Source: Oscillospiraceae bacterium
GTDB taxonomy: Bacteria > Bacillota > Clostridia > Oscillospirales > Ruminococcaceae
Assembly (NCBI GenBank): GCA_022791315.1
Contig: JAAVYW010000042.1
Location: 98,736 to 162,735, forward strand
DNA length: 64,000 nucleotides
Direction: 5' to 3'
This document shows, in pieces, positions 7,954-16,780 of the stretch; position 1 is the stretch's first letter; the number at the start of each line of letters is the position of its first letter. The translations under genes were made by a program, and so were the position numbers. A model generated the notes under the pieces. That model did no database searches. It saw only the letters and a list, made by a program, of their open reading frames with translations, and was not told the origin of the DNA.

Positions 7954-9246
7954 ATGGCAGAAATGGATAAGAACAGATGTGCCCTGACCCCGCCCATGGG
8001 GTGGAACAGCTATGATTACTACGACACCACAGTGAACGAGGAGCAGGTGAGGGCCAACGCCCGGTATATGTCGGAGCACCTGAGAGGCTACGGCTGGGAA
8101 TACATTGTGGTGGACATCCAGTGGTATGCCCACAGGCCTGGCACCATGCGGGAAGAGCACCAGTACATCCCCTTTTCCACGCTGGAGATGGACGGATATG
8201 CCCGGCTGCTGCCCGACCCAGAGCGGTTTCCCTCCTCGGCGGGGGGGAAGGGGTTTGGGCCGTTGGCGGAGTACATACACGGGCTGGGGCTCAAATTTGG
8301 CATCCATATCATGCGGGGAATTCCCCGGATTGCCGCCCACTGCCACTGCCCGGTGCTGGGGGCGGAGACAACGGCGGACCGTATTGCCGACCCCTCCTCT
8401 ATCTGCAAGTGGAACCCGGATATGTATGGGGTGCGGGATTGCCCGGCGGGACAGGCCTACTATGACTCCCTCTTTGCCCTCTATGCGGAATGGGGGGTGG
8501 ACTATGTGAAATGCGACGACATCTGCAACACCAACATGTATCCTCACCGGCCCTATTCGGCGCGGCATGAGGTGGAGATGCTGCAAAATGCCATCCAGAA
8601 GAGCGGGCGGCCCATGGTGTTGAGCCTTTCCCCCGGCCCGGCACTGATTGAGGAGGCCTGGCACTATGAGACCTACGCCAATATGTGGCGCATTACCGAC
8701 GATTTTTGGGACAACTGGGGGCTGCTGAAAAACATGTTTGAGCGCTGTGAGCTCTGGCAGAGCCATGTGGCCCCGGGCTGCTATCCGGACTGCGACATGC
8801 TGCCCCTGGGGAAGCTGGGCAAGGGCTTTGGGGCGGAGCGGGACACGCGGCTGACCCCGGAGGAACAGAAAACCATGATGACCCTGTGGTGCCTGTTTGG
8901 CTCGCCGCTGATGATTGGCGCGGAGCTGACCCTGCTGGACAAGGACACGCTGGCGCTGCTCACCAACCGGGATGTGCTGGCCCTTTTAAACCCGGCGCTG
9001 CGGCCCCGGCAGCTGATGCGGGACGGGGAGCAGGCCATCTGGATTGCTGCGGATGGGAAAGCGGCCTATGCCGCCCTCTTTAACCTCTCCGACGGGGAGA
9101 GGACGGTGGGGATACCGCTGGAAAAGCTGCCGCTGGAGACACCGGGCAGGGCAAAGGAGCTCTGGAGCGGGGAAGAGCGCTCCCTCTCCGGGAAGCTGGA
9201 AACTAAGCTGCCGGAACACGGCTGCGCGCTGTACAGGCTGGGATAG
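7954..9246 (+). CDS. Glycoside hydrolase family 27 alpha-galactosidase
   Basis: About 430 residues. It opens with the GH27 signature TPPMGWNSYDYYDTTVNEEQVRAN and continues through HGLGLKFGIHIMRGIPR. The nucleophile is expected in YVKCDD (184-189) and the acid/base Asp in MWRITDDFWDNW (about 245-256). A C-terminal beta-sandwich of about 90 residues follows. Family members release terminal alpha-galactose (or alpha-N-acetylgalactosamine) from oligosaccharides. No signal peptide is visible, so it is probably cytoplasmic. The frame extends upstream to a TTG at 7933 overlapping the YcxB stop; AAGGAG at 7945 better serves ATG 7954 or 7963. Confidence 0.85.
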   Translation: MAEMDKNRCALTPPMGWNSYDYYDTTVNEEQVRANARYMSEHLRGYGWEYIVVDIQWYAHRPGTMREEHQYIPFSTLEMDGYARLLPDPERFPSSAGGKGFGPLAEYIHGLGLKFGIHIMRGIPRIAAHCHCPVLGAETTADRIADPSSICKWNPDMYGVRDCPAGQAYYDSLFALYAEWGVDYVKCDDICNTNMYPHRPYSARHEVEMLQNAIQKSGRPMVLSLSPGPALIEEAWHYETYANMWRITDDFWDNWGLLKNMFERCELWQSHVAPGCYPDCDMLPLGKLGKGFGAERDTRLTPEEQKTMMTLWCLFGSPLMIGAELTLLDKDTLALLTNRDVLALLNPALRPRQLMRDGEQAIWIAADGKAAYAALFNLSDGERTVGIPLEKLPLETPGRAKELWSGEERSLSGKLETKLPEHGCALYRLG

Positions 9247-9251
9247 GGGAC

Positions 9252-9276
9252 AAGGGGGAAATCTGGTTTCCCCCTT
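9252..9276 (+). terminator. Terminator after GH27
   Basis: AAGGGGGAAA-TCTGG-TTTCCCCCTT stem-loop six bases after the stop, followed by a T-rich stretch. Confidence 0.75.
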
Positions 9277-9323
9277 TGCTCTTTTCTTTGACAAAATTGG
9301 CTCCAAAGGGGAGGCGTGAGGAG

Positions 9324-10031
9324 ATGGTTAAAAAGATGGAGAGGCCGGGGATGATTCTCTTTGACTATGGTGAGACCCTGATTCGCGAGGCGGCGATTGA
9401 CCTGCTGCGAGGGGAACGGGCGGTGTTCCAGTATGTGGAGGAGAATCCCCGGCATATTACGCCGGAGGAGGCCGCTGCCTTTGGCGGGGAGATTTTTGAG
9501 CGGGCCAATGCCAGCCGGATGCTGGGATTTGAGGTCCACGAATGGCCCATGCTGCGGTGCAAGTATGAGGCGCTGGGGTTAACATTCTCCCTCCCGACGG
9601 AGGAGCTAGAAGAGGTACTGTGGGATGGCCTCGAGCCGGGGAGGCCTACAGAACACATCGAAGAGCTGCTGGGGTATCTGCGGGAGCAGGGGATTCCCAC
9701 CGGGGTTATCAGTAATATCGGCTGGTCGGGGCGGGCGCTGGAGAGGCGGCTGGAACGGCTGCTGCCAGGACACCGCTTTGAATTTGTGATTGCCTCCAGC
9801 GAGTATGTGCTGCGCAAGCCTGACCCGGTGATTTTTGCCGTGGCACTGGAAAAGGCGGGGATGGAGGCAGGGCGGGTGTGGTTCTGCGGGGACAATCCGG
9901 TGGCGGACGTGGAGGGCGCCAGAGCTTCCGGTCTCTTTCCCGTGCTCTACCGGCCCGAGGGGCCGCAGGGTGTAGATTGCCTTACCGTGCGGGACTGGCG
10001 GGAATTGATTGGGATTTTGGAAAAGCAATAG
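9324..10031 (+). CDS. HAD-superfamily hydrolase (subfamily IA)
   Basis: About 235 residues, with the HAD signature LFDYGETLIR (nucleophile Asp; the usual DxD second Asp is replaced in the FDYGET form found in some HADs), a helical cap, motif II VISNIG, motif III Lys in LRKPDPVIFAVALEKAG and motif IV FCGDNPVADVEGARASG. It is probably a phosphatase for a small metabolite; the substrate cannot be told. The frame reaches back to a TTG at 9276, but AAGGGGAGG at 9306 favours ATG 9324. Confidence 0.8.
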   Translation: MVKKMERPGMILFDYGETLIREAAIDLLRGERAVFQYVEENPRHITPEEAAAFGGEIFERANASRMLGFEVHEWPMLRCKYEALGLTFSLPTEELEEVLWDGLEPGRPTEHIEELLGYLREQGIPTGVISNIGWSGRALERRLERLLPGHRFEFVIASSEYVLRKPDPVIFAVALEKAGMEAGRVWFCGDNPVADVEGARASGLFPVLYRPEGPQGVDCLTVRDWRELIGILEKQ

Positions 10032-10034
10032 GGA

Positions 10035-10075
10035 AAGCGCCGCAGCAAGGGGGATACTGCGGCGCTTGTCTTTTT
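10035..10075 (+). terminator. Terminator after the HAD gene
   Basis: An 11-bp stem (AAGCGCCGCAG at 10035-10045 with 10057-10067) followed by GTCTTTTT. Confidence 0.85.
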
Positions 10076-10111
10076 AGGGAAAAGGAAAATGAAACCAACG
10101 CAAATTTCTCC

Positions 10112-10140
10112 TTGACAGGAGAGAACATACGTGCTATTCT
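10112..10140 (+). promoter_or_regulatory. Promoter of the radical-SAM DNA-repair operon
   Basis: Consensus TTGACA at 10112-10117, exactly 17 bases, then TATTCT at 10135-10140. The spacer and the transcription start region both carry LexA-like boxes, so repression by LexA is expected. Confidence 0.8.
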
Positions 10141-10160
10141 ATGAATAGAACGAATGTTCT
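10123..10160 (+). promoter_or_regulatory. Two LexA (SOS) operator boxes
   Basis: AGAACGAATGTTCT at 10147-10160 is a perfect inverted repeat matching the Gram-positive LexA/DinR core GAAC-N4-GTTC. GAACATACGTGC at 10123-10134, inside the -35/-10 spacer, is a second box with one mismatch. Both overlap where RNA polymerase would bind. Confidence 0.75.
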
Positions 10161-10173
10161 TGGAGGGATTTTT

Positions 10174-11472
10174 GTGGATGTGTATGAAAAGCTGACGATT
10201 CTCACCGATGCGGCCAAGTATGACGTGGCCTGTACTTCCAGCGGGAGCGACCGGGGTGGGGAGAAGGGCGGGATTGGCAGTGCGGTGTCCTGCGGGATTT
10301 GCCACAGCTTTGCAGCGGACGGGAGATGCATCTCCCTGTTGAAAGTGCTGATGAGCAACGCCTGTGTCTATGACTGCAAATACTGCGTCAACCGGCGTTC
10401 CAATGACACACCCAGGGCCTCCTTTACCCCCCAGGAGCTGGCGGATTTGACCATCCAGTTTTACCGGCGCAACTACATTGAGGGGCTGTTTTTGAGCTCG
10501 GGGGTGGTGAAGAACCCGGACTACACCTGCGAACAGATGATTGAGGTGCTGTCGCTGCTGCGGTTTCACTACCGGTTCCGGGGATATATCCATGCAAAGG
10601 CCATCCCAGGGGCGGACAGCGCGCTGCTAATGCGGCTGGGAATGCTGGCCGACCGGATGAGCGTAAATATCGAGCTGCCCTCGGAGGAGGGACTGAAGAC
10701 ACTGGCTCCCAACAAATCGAAACAGTCGATTCTGGGGCCCATGGGGCTCATCAGCGGGCGGATTGAGGAGAACGGCAGGGAGCTGGTGCAGTACCGCCAT
10801 GCGCCCCGCTTTGCCCCGGCAGGGCAGAGCACGCAGATGATTGTGGGGGCCACCCAGGACAGCGATTTGCAGATTCTCCGGCTGACCCAGGGGCTCTATC
10901 GGAAATACTCCCTAAAGCGGGTGTTTTTCTCCGCCTATGTGCCAGTGGTGGAGCACAGCCTGTTGCCCTCCAAGGAGACCAAGCCGCCGCTGCTGCGGGA
11001 GCACCGGCTGTATCAGGCGGACTGGCTGCTGCGGTTTTACGGATTTACGGCGGAGGAGCTGCTGGACGAGGACAACCCCAGCTTTAACCCATTGCTGGAC
11101 CCCAAGTGCTGCTGGGCGGTGTCCCACATGGAGCAGTTTCCGGTGGAGGTAAACCGGGCACCCTATGAGATGCTGCTGCGGGTGCCGGGGGTTGGGCCCC
11201 GCAGCGCCCGGCGGATTGTGGCGGCCCGGCGCACCGGGGCGTTGGATTTTGCAGGCCTTAAAAAGATTGGGGTGGTGCTCAAACGGGCCCAGTATTTCCT
11301 CACCTGCTCGGGGAAGGTGATGGAGGGGCTGAAAATCACCCAGGACGGGGCGCTGCGGGCCCTGATTTCGGAGCAGGGGAGGCTCTCGCTGCCGCCGGAA
11401 CAGCAGCAGCTCTCGCTCTTTGACCAGTCCTTTGTGTTGAAAAAGGAGGTAATCCAGTGTTTGCACTCGTAG
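10174..11472 (+). CDS. Radical SAM protein of the putative DNA modification/repair family
   Basis: About 432 residues. The radical-SAM cluster motif is CVYDCKYCVNRR near residue 67, preceded by AVSCGICHSFAADGRCISLLKVLMSN, which is typical of the family often encoded with a uracil-DNA-glycosylase-like partner. A helix-hairpin-helix DNA-binding pair, LLRVPGVGPRSARRIVAARR, lies near residue 343. The true start is GTG 10174 with GGAGGG six bases before it, not the upstream ATG at 10141 that lies inside the LexA box. The partner gene begins before this one stops. Chemistry is undescribed; a role in repair of damaged DNA is inferred from the HhH motif, partner and SOS operator. Confidence 0.85.
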   Translation: MDVYEKLTILTDAAKYDVACTSSGSDRGGEKGGIGSAVSCGICHSFAADGRCISLLKVLMSNACVYDCKYCVNRRSNDTPRASFTPQELADLTIQFYRRNYIEGLFLSSGVVKNPDYTCEQMIEVLSLLRFHYRFRGYIHAKAIPGADSALLMRLGMLADRMSVNIELPSEEGLKTLAPNKSKQSILGPMGLISGRIEENGRELVQYRHAPRFAPAGQSTQMIVGATQDSDLQILRLTQGLYRKYSLKRVFFSAYVPVVEHSLLPSKETKPPLLREHRLYQADWLLRFYGFTAEELLDEDNPSFNPLLDPKCCWAVSHMEQFPVEVNRAPYEMLLRVPGVGPRSARRIVAARRTGALDFAGLKKIGVVLKRAQYFLTCSGKVMEGLKITQDGALRALISEQGRLSLPPEQQQLSLFDQSFVLKKEVIQCLHS

Positions 11473-12440
11473 ACAGGGCGTATCTCTACGACGGCAGCTT
11501 TGAGGGGTTGCTGTGCTGTGTGTTCGAGGGGTTTTTGCGCAGGGAACGGCCGGTGCAGATTCTCCCGGCAGGGGAGCCCACCCTTTACCCGGCGCGAGAG
11601 ATTACCACCCGGCGGGAGAGGGCAGAGCGGGTGCTGCTGGGGATGGAGAGAAAAATCTCCGCCGAGGCGGCGGAGCTGGTGCAGCTGGGGTTCCTCTCCT
11701 GCGAACCGGAGCGGGAACGGCTGATTTTTGATTTTGTGTGCCACGCCTTTGACGTGGGCCGGCTGGCAGCAGACGACCGGGCCAGCGATATTGTGAGCAG
11801 GCTGCAAAAGGCGGTGTTCCACCTGGAACACGAGGCGCACATGCTCACCGGGTTTGTGCGGTTTTCGGAGCAGAACGGGACCCTGGCGGCAGTGGTTTCC
11901 CCCAAGAACCACGCGCTGTTTTTGATGCGGGAGCACTTCTGCACCCGGTTTGGGGAGGAGCGGTTTTTGATTTATGACAACGTACACCGGGAAGCGCTGG
12001 TTTACCAGCCCTACCAGTCGGCTATTGTGCCGCTGGAGGGGTTTGTGCTGGATGCGCCGGACGAGAACGAGCTGCGGTATCAGACTTTGTGGAAACGGTT
12101 TTATGACACCATTGCCATTGAGGAGCGCTACAACCCCAGATGCAGGATGAACCTCTGCGCCAAGCGCTACTGGAGGAATATGACTGAACTGAAGGGGGAG
12201 GTGCCCGCCGGGCCGCCGGACTATCTGGCGGCCTATGGGCTGGGGGAAGACAGGGCCCGCATACCCTTTGCGCCGTCGGAGAAACTGCCGCTGCGGCCTG
12301 CGCCCTGGCAGAGGAAGGGGATACCGAGGATGCCCTACCCCGGCAGCCGGGGATTTGCGCAGCGGACGCTGGAGAGCGAGCAGCAGGCTGGGCAGCGACC
12401 CGGCAGGATTGTGGAGAAGTCTTGTGAAAAACTGACATAA
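11457..12440 (+). CDS. DUF4130 / TIGR03915-type DNA metabolism protein, partner of the radical SAM gene
   Basis: A 327-residue protein. Residues 1 to about 240 match the SAM-linked conserved family, with YDGSFEGLLCCVFEGF at 10-25, DRASDIVSRLQKAVFHLEHEAHMLTGFVRF and the terminal ERYNPRCRMNLCAKRYWRNMTE. The remaining 80 residues are proline- and arginine-rich and lack the full uracil-DNA glycosylase domain carried by some relatives. It starts at GTG with AAGGAGG seven bases upstream, overlapping the previous gene by 16 bases, so the two are translationally coupled. It likely acts with the radical SAM enzyme in DNA repair (inference). Confidence 0.8.
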   Translation: MFALVDRAYLYDGSFEGLLCCVFEGFLRRERPVQILPAGEPTLYPAREITTRRERAERVLLGMERKISAEAAELVQLGFLSCEPERERLIFDFVCHAFDVGRLAADDRASDIVSRLQKAVFHLEHEAHMLTGFVRFSEQNGTLAAVVSPKNHALFLMREHFCTRFGEERFLIYDNVHREALVYQPYQSAIVPLEGFVLDAPDENELRYQTLWKRFYDTIAIEERYNPRCRMNLCAKRYWRNMTELKGEVPAGPPDYLAAYGLGEDRARIPFAPSEKLPLRPAPWQRKGIPRMPYPGSRGFAQRTLESEQQAGQRPGRIVEKSCEKLT

Positions 12441-12471
12441 AGACAGGTGTTTTTTAGTGGGATACCCCCCC

Positions 12472-12499
12472 TTGTTTTTCCGGGGAGGTATGCTATACT
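12472..12499 (+). promoter_or_regulatory. Probable promoter of the enolase-superfamily gene
   Basis: TTGTTT (12472-12477), 16-base spacer, TATACT (12494-12499). This leaves a GC-rich leader of about 145 bases before the ATG at 12652, in which no known riboswitch was recognised. Confidence 0.5.
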
Positions 12500-12651
12500 G
12501 GGAGCTGCAAGGAAACATTCCCAAAAACCGGCGCTGCTTTCCAGTGGGAAACCGCTGTGCCCCTTGGGATGGGACGACCGGGAATCGGCACCCGGCCGCG
12601 CCTGCCGGAGAGGGCGGAGAGCTGGCCTTAGGGAAAGGATGGTTTGCAGTT

Positions 12652-13863
12652 ATGAAAATTACAGGACTGCGTATTGACCGGCAAAGTATCCCCTTTGAGT
12701 CGGTCTATGGCCCCGGACAGGGCCGCTCGGCGAATCCGCTTGACATCTATGAGGAATACGATTTGGGCCAGCGCAACGCCAGGCTGCGCCCAGCCAGTGA
12801 ATCGGAAAACGGGATATTGAGCGAGTACTTCTTGGTCATCACCACGGACGAGGGCATCGAGGGGGTGCACGGGCCGGTGGATTACCGGGCCCAGGCACTG
12901 CTGATTCTGGAGGGGCTGGCCCCCCATCTCATCGGGCGCGACCCGCTGGAAAACCGGCTGATTTGGGACGTGCTCTCCCGCTTTGAGCGGCACGCACGCA
13001 GCGGCATGATGATGACAGCCATCAGCGCGGTGGATATTGCGCTGTGGGACTTGAAGGGCAAGATTTTGGGCCAGCCGGTGTATCGCCTGCTGGGGGGCGG
13101 CAGAAAGGCGCTGCGGCCCTATGTGAGCATGCTGGGTTTTTCTGTGGAACCGCAGGAGGCCAGGAAGTGGGCCGCCAAGGTGAAGGGCATGAATGTGAGC
13201 GCCCAGAAGTGGTTCTTCCGCTATGGGCCCGCCCAGGGGGCAGAGGGGATGAAAAAGAACCTGGCCCTGGCCGAGGCGCTGCGGGAAGAGCTGGGGGACG
13301 GCTATGACCTGATGTTTGACTGCTGGATGGGCTGGGATATGGTCTATGCCAAGGAGATGCTGCGGCGGCTGGAACCCATCCATCCCGTGTGGGTGGAGGA
13401 AGTGCTGCGGCCCCATATGGAGGACGGCTTTAAGCGCCTGAAGGCCGAGACCAATGTGCCTCTGGCCGCAGGTGAGCACCTGTATACCCGCATGGAGGTC
13501 AACGGCTATCTGCGGGACGGGGTATTTGATGTGATGCAGTCTGACCCCGAGTGGTGCGGCGGTATCACCGAGGCACTGCGGATTGCCGACCTGTGCGAGA
13601 TGTACGGCGTGCGCTGCGCTCCCCACGGGCACGGGCTGTTGCCCGCCATGCAGGTGGTGGCCTCGATGCCGCCGGATATTTGCCCCTATGTGGAATATCT
13701 GATTCGCATTATGGACCACAAGACAGCTTTCTTTAAGCACCGCTGCACCATTGACGAAAACGGCCTGCTCTATATGAATGAGACGCCAGGTGTCGGCGAG
13801 GATTTGGATATGGACAAGATTGTCAAGACTGAGGCGATTCACCAGTTTGTGATGATGCCTTAA
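12652..13863 (+). CDS. Mandelate racemase/enolase superfamily dehydratase, L-rhamnonate dehydratase-like
   Basis: About 403 residues. It has the capping domain followed by a TIM barrel with metal ligands in LMFDCWMGWD, VWVEEVLRP and LAAGEHLYTR, and a catalytic His region CAPHGHG. The stretch VSAQKWFFRYGPAQGAEGMKKN resembles L-rhamnonate dehydratases, which dehydrate L-rhamnonate to the 2-keto-3-deoxy acid. Together with nearby GH28 and GH106-like hydrolases, rhamnose or galacturonate catabolism fits, but other aldonates are possible. The open frame reaches to 12457, but homology begins at MKITGLRID (12652). Confidence 0.75.
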   Translation: MKITGLRIDRQSIPFESVYGPGQGRSANPLDIYEEYDLGQRNARLRPASESENGILSEYFLVITTDEGIEGVHGPVDYRAQALLILEGLAPHLIGRDPLENRLIWDVLSRFERHARSGMMMTAISAVDIALWDLKGKILGQPVYRLLGGGRKALRPYVSMLGFSVEPQEARKWAAKVKGMNVSAQKWFFRYGPAQGAEGMKKNLALAEALREELGDGYDLMFDCWMGWDMVYAKEMLRRLEPIHPVWVEEVLRPHMEDGFKRLKAETNVPLAAGEHLYTRMEVNGYLRDGVFDVMQSDPEWCGGITEALRIADLCEMYGVRCAPHGHGLLPAMQVVASMPPDICPYVEYLIRIMDHKTAFFKHRCTIDENGLLYMNETPGVGEDLDMDKIVKTEAIHQFVMMP

Positions 13864-13883
13864 GGGGAAGGAGTGGTTGTGGG

Positions 13884-14831
13884 ATGAAGATTGTTTTGCT
13901 GGAGCCTTTGGGCGTGCCGGAGGCCACGATTCAGCGCTATGCCAAGGCGCTGGAAAAAGATGGGCACACCTTTGCCGCCTATCCAAAGGACACTGACCCT
14001 GCGGTGCAGATTGAGCGGGCGAAGGACGCCGACGTGATTATGATTGCCAACATGCCCTTGCGCGGGCAGGTGATTGAGAACTGCCCCAACCTGAAATTTA
14101 TCGACGTGGCCTTCACCGGCGTGGACCATGTGGATTTGGAAGCAGCCAAGCGGCGCGGCGTAAAGGTGAGCAACGCAGCGGGCTACTCCACCCAGGCGGT
14201 GGCGGAGCTGGCGCTGTGTATGATGCTCTCCCTCTCCCGCAACGTGCCCCAGGTGGAGAAGCGCTGCCGGGAGGGCGGCACCAAGGACGGCCTGGTGGGC
14301 TTTGAGATTCAGGGAAAGGCCGTGGGTATTGTGGGGGCCGGCACCATCGGCACCCGGCTGGCCCAGCTGCTGGCTCCCTTCTCCTGCCGGGTGCTGGCCT
14401 ATAGCCGCCACCCTAGGGAAGACAAGAAGGGGTTAGTGGAATATGTGACGCTGGACGCGCTGCTGGAACAGAGCGACGTGGTGACGCTCCACTGCCCCCT
14501 CACCGACGAGACCAGGGGGATGATTGGAAGAGAGCAGCTGGCGAAGATGAAGCCCACTGCGCTGCTCATCAACACGGCCCGCGGCCCGGTGGTGGATGCG
14601 GCTGCCCTGGCCGAGGCCCTCAACGAGGGGCGCATTGCCGGGGCCGGAGTGGACGTCTTTGACGTGGAGCCGCCGCTGCCTGCGGAGTCCCCGCTGCTGC
14701 ACAGCAAAAATACGCTGGTGACACCCCATGTGGCCTTTGCCTCGGCGGAGTCCATGGAGGCCAGGGCCGGGATTGTGTTTGACAATATCCGGGCCTGGAT
14801 GGATGGAAATCAGCAGAATATCGTGCTTTGA
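13884..14831 (+). CDS. D-isomer-specific 2-hydroxyacid dehydrogenase
   Basis: A 315-residue NAD-dependent enzyme, with an N-terminal catalytic half and the Rossmann motif VGIVGAGTIGTRLAQLL near 150. The active-site set is LLINTARGPVVD (Arg), GVDVFDVEP (Glu) and LVTPHVAF (His). It sits 20 bases after the enolase-family gene and ends at a strong terminator, so the two form an operon and it may interconvert a 2-keto and 2-hydroxy acid in the same route. Substrate not determinable. Confidence 0.85.
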   Translation: MKIVLLEPLGVPEATIQRYAKALEKDGHTFAAYPKDTDPAVQIERAKDADVIMIANMPLRGQVIENCPNLKFIDVAFTGVDHVDLEAAKRRGVKVSNAAGYSTQAVAELALCMMLSLSRNVPQVEKRCREGGTKDGLVGFEIQGKAVGIVGAGTIGTRLAQLLAPFSCRVLAYSRHPREDKKGLVEYVTLDALLEQSDVVTLHCPLTDETRGMIGREQLAKMKPTALLINTARGPVVDAAALAEALNEGRIAGAGVDVFDVEPPLPAESPLLHSKNTLVTPHVAFASAESMEARAGIVFDNIRAWMDGNQQNIVL

Positions 14832-14836
14832 GGATG

Positions 14837-14874
14837 AAAAACACCCCCGCCTGGTATCAGGCGGGGGTGTTTTG
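14837..14874. terminator. Strong bidirectional terminator
   Basis: A 16-bp perfect stem (14838-14853 with 14858-14873) with a GTAT loop, flanked by A and T runs, between convergent operons. Confidence 0.9.
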
Positions 14875-14883
14875 GCCCCTGTT

Positions 14884-15819
14884 TCACTGCGCTATGACGC
14901 CCTTGGCAAACAGATTGTCCTTGCCAAGCCCGCAGACGGAGGGGTGTTGGTCGAAGGTGTGGCAGAAGTCCAAAAAGGCGGATTTCTGAGAGGGGTCTTG
15001 CAGGATTTTGCGCAGGATGGGAGGAGGGAGGGTACGGGCATAGGCGCCGGGGCCGGCGAGGGAGATTTCCCGGACACCGTTTTGGCGCAGGATGCGTTCC
15101 AGCTCCTCGGGAAGAAAGGTATAGGTGATGGGCCAGGGGGAACCGCCTGCTTCGTATTCGGCAATTTCGCTGCCGTCGCCCAGCAGGCCGGTGTCCAGGA
15201 GCTGGGTGCAGGGTGAGGCGTTGAAGGTGAAATTCTCCACAGCGCTTTGATAGTTGGAAATACACCACTGGGCCCAGGCATCGCCGCAGTCCTCTGTTAA
15301 GAGGAAACGGCTCTTGTCCAGGGGGCTGGACAGATAGGGTAGGGAACCCAGGCGGCTGGAAACGCTGAGAAGGATTTTCTTGCTGCAGATGCGCACCAGT
15401 CCGGCAATGACAGATTCCTGATTGGGCCAGGTGTAGGAGATGGGGGCGTCGAAGCTCATCACCAAGTCAAAGGAGTTGTCGGGGTAGGCGGATAAATCTT
15501 CCAGCGCGCCTTTGACAAAGGTGATGCGGTGGGCTACGCCTGCCTGAGCGGCCAGCTGGGCCGCTTTGTCCAGCATGGGCTGGGAGATGTCAAAGTGGGT
15601 GACCTGGCAGCCCAGGCCCGCCAGCAGGATGGAAAAACGGCCGCAGCCACCGCCGCCGTCGAAGACAGTGGTGATGCCCTCCAGGCTGGACAACAGCTCC
15701 TTATCAATGTGGCTGTGGAGGATAATGTTGTCTAAAAAGGTCTGCTCCCGGGCAGCCTCCCGTTCGCCCTTGTCGGGCAGGTTCCAGTGGCGTTCGGATA
15801 TTTTTTGGGTGTAGTCCAT
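14884..15819 (-). CDS. Class I SAM-dependent methyltransferase (third gene of MT-kinase-MT operon)
   Basis: A 311-residue protein with SAM-binding motif I VFDGGGGCGRFSILLAGLG near 52-70, an acidic loop end in THFDISQPML, and motif IV DNSFDLVMSFDAPISYTW. The C-terminal 130 residues are of unknown role and probably define the acceptor. AAAGGAG precedes the start by eight bases, and the upstream kinase gene ends 22 bases away. The acceptor could be a small molecule, such as a secondary metabolite or antibiotic-like compound. Confidence 0.75.
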   Translation of the reverse strand: MDYTQKISERHWNLPDKGEREAAREQTFLDNIILHSHIDKELLSSLEGITTVFDGGGGCGRFSILLAGLGCQVTHFDISQPMLDKAAQLAAQAGVAHRITFVKGALEDLSAYPDNSFDLVMSFDAPISYTWPNQESVIAGLVRICSKKILLSVSSRLGSLPYLSSPLDKSRFLLTEDCGDAWAQWCISNYQSAVENFTFNASPCTQLLDTGLLGDGSEIAEYEAGGSPWPITYTFLPEELERILRQNGVREISLAGPGAYARTLPPPILRKILQDPSQKSAFLDFCHTFDQHPSVCGLGKDNLFAKGVIAQ

Positions 15820-15841
15820 AGGTGGGGCTCCTTTCTGGGGA

Positions 15842-16777
15842 TTATGGCATACGCTGTTCGCACAGCGCGCGCCACTGCATCAGCCAGGCGTGCTGCTCCT
15901 CTAAGAAGGGGAGGGAATAGCCCTGGCAGTCGGCGATAGTGGCTTGGATGTCGTAGTGGCGCAGGGCAATGGCATCGTAGATGCAGGAGAGGTGGGTGAG
16001 GCTGGTTTCCCGGGTGTAGCCCTCTAAAAACTGCTCCAGGTTTTGGCCGGTGCGGCCATAGCCGGAGGGGTCAAAGTGGAAATAATCCGTGCCGTCACAG
16101 AGGGTGGCGGCGTCCAGGATGGGATAGGAGAGGCCTGCGGCGTCAAAGTCCAGCAGGACAAATTCGCCGGAGGGCGTTTCCAACATATTGCCGCAGTGAA
16201 AATCCCCGTGGCAAAAGCCGGGCTGGGCGCTTTGCAGCCTGCCCCAAAGTTCATTGGCGTAGTTTGACAGGTCTTCCAGCTTGGATTGGGGGAAGCCCAC
16301 TCGCTTGAGGAAGGCCAGGTAGCGGCCCAGGAGGTGCTCCTTGCCACGGGACAGCATGGGGGCGGGGCAGCGCTGCATCAGCAGATGGAGTCGGGCGCAC
16401 TGACGGCCGATGGCCGCCAATGACTGGGGGAGCTGGGGCTCTGTACCCTGGGCGTGGCTGTAGAGCAGGGCAACGCAGGGGCCCTGGGGGGTGGAGATTT
16501 CCAGGAAACCGGCGCCCTCCTGTGTGGGGCAGATGCGGGCGGCGGGATAGCCCTCCTGTTCCAGGAAGCGGAGGATGTCAATGGTGTTTAAGGCGTTTTC
16601 CCGGTGGAAGGGGCGGTAGAGTTTCCAGACAAACTGGCCGGATGCGCCCCGGACAAAATAGACTGCGCCAATCCAATCCCGGTGTTTTTCCACCTGGTGG
16701 ATGGAAAAGGGGTAATGGCGGTTTAGGATTTCCCGGATTTCTGACAGGTTATCATGGGAAGAGAGGTGATCAGGCAT
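15842..16777 (-). CDS. Aminoglycoside phosphotransferase-fold kinase (second gene of MT-kinase-MT operon)
   Basis: A 311-residue APH/choline-kinase-fold protein. Visible are the ATP-binding Lys in QFVWKLYRPF near residue 51, the catalytic loop CHGDFHCGNML near 190 (HGD...N) and the metal-binding VLLDFDAAG near 208. The set is complete, so it is probably active. It starts three bases after the first methyltransferase ends. Fold members phosphorylate antibiotics, homoserine, choline or sugars; the paired methyltransferases point to a modified small molecule, but no function is claimed. Confidence 0.75.
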   Translation of the reverse strand: MPDHLSSHDNLSEIREILNRHYPFSIHQVEKHRDWIGAVYFVRGASGQFVWKLYRPFHRENALNTIDILRFLEQEGYPAARICPTQEGAGFLEISTPQGPCVALLYSHAQGTEPQLPQSLAAIGRQCARLHLLMQRCPAPMLSRGKEHLLGRYLAFLKRVGFPQSKLEDLSNYANELWGRLQSAQPGFCHGDFHCGNMLETPSGEFVLLDFDAAGLSYPILDAATLCDGTDYFHFDPSGYGRTGQNLEQFLEGYTRETSLTHLSCIYDAIALRHYDIQATIADCQGYSLPFLEEQHAWLMQWRALCEQRMP

Positions 16778-16780
16778 AGG

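Noticed and set aside
12457..12651. N-terminal extension of the enolase-superfamily gene
   Set aside because: The extension overlaps the promoter, has no homology-like content and MKITGLRID at 12652 is a standard start.
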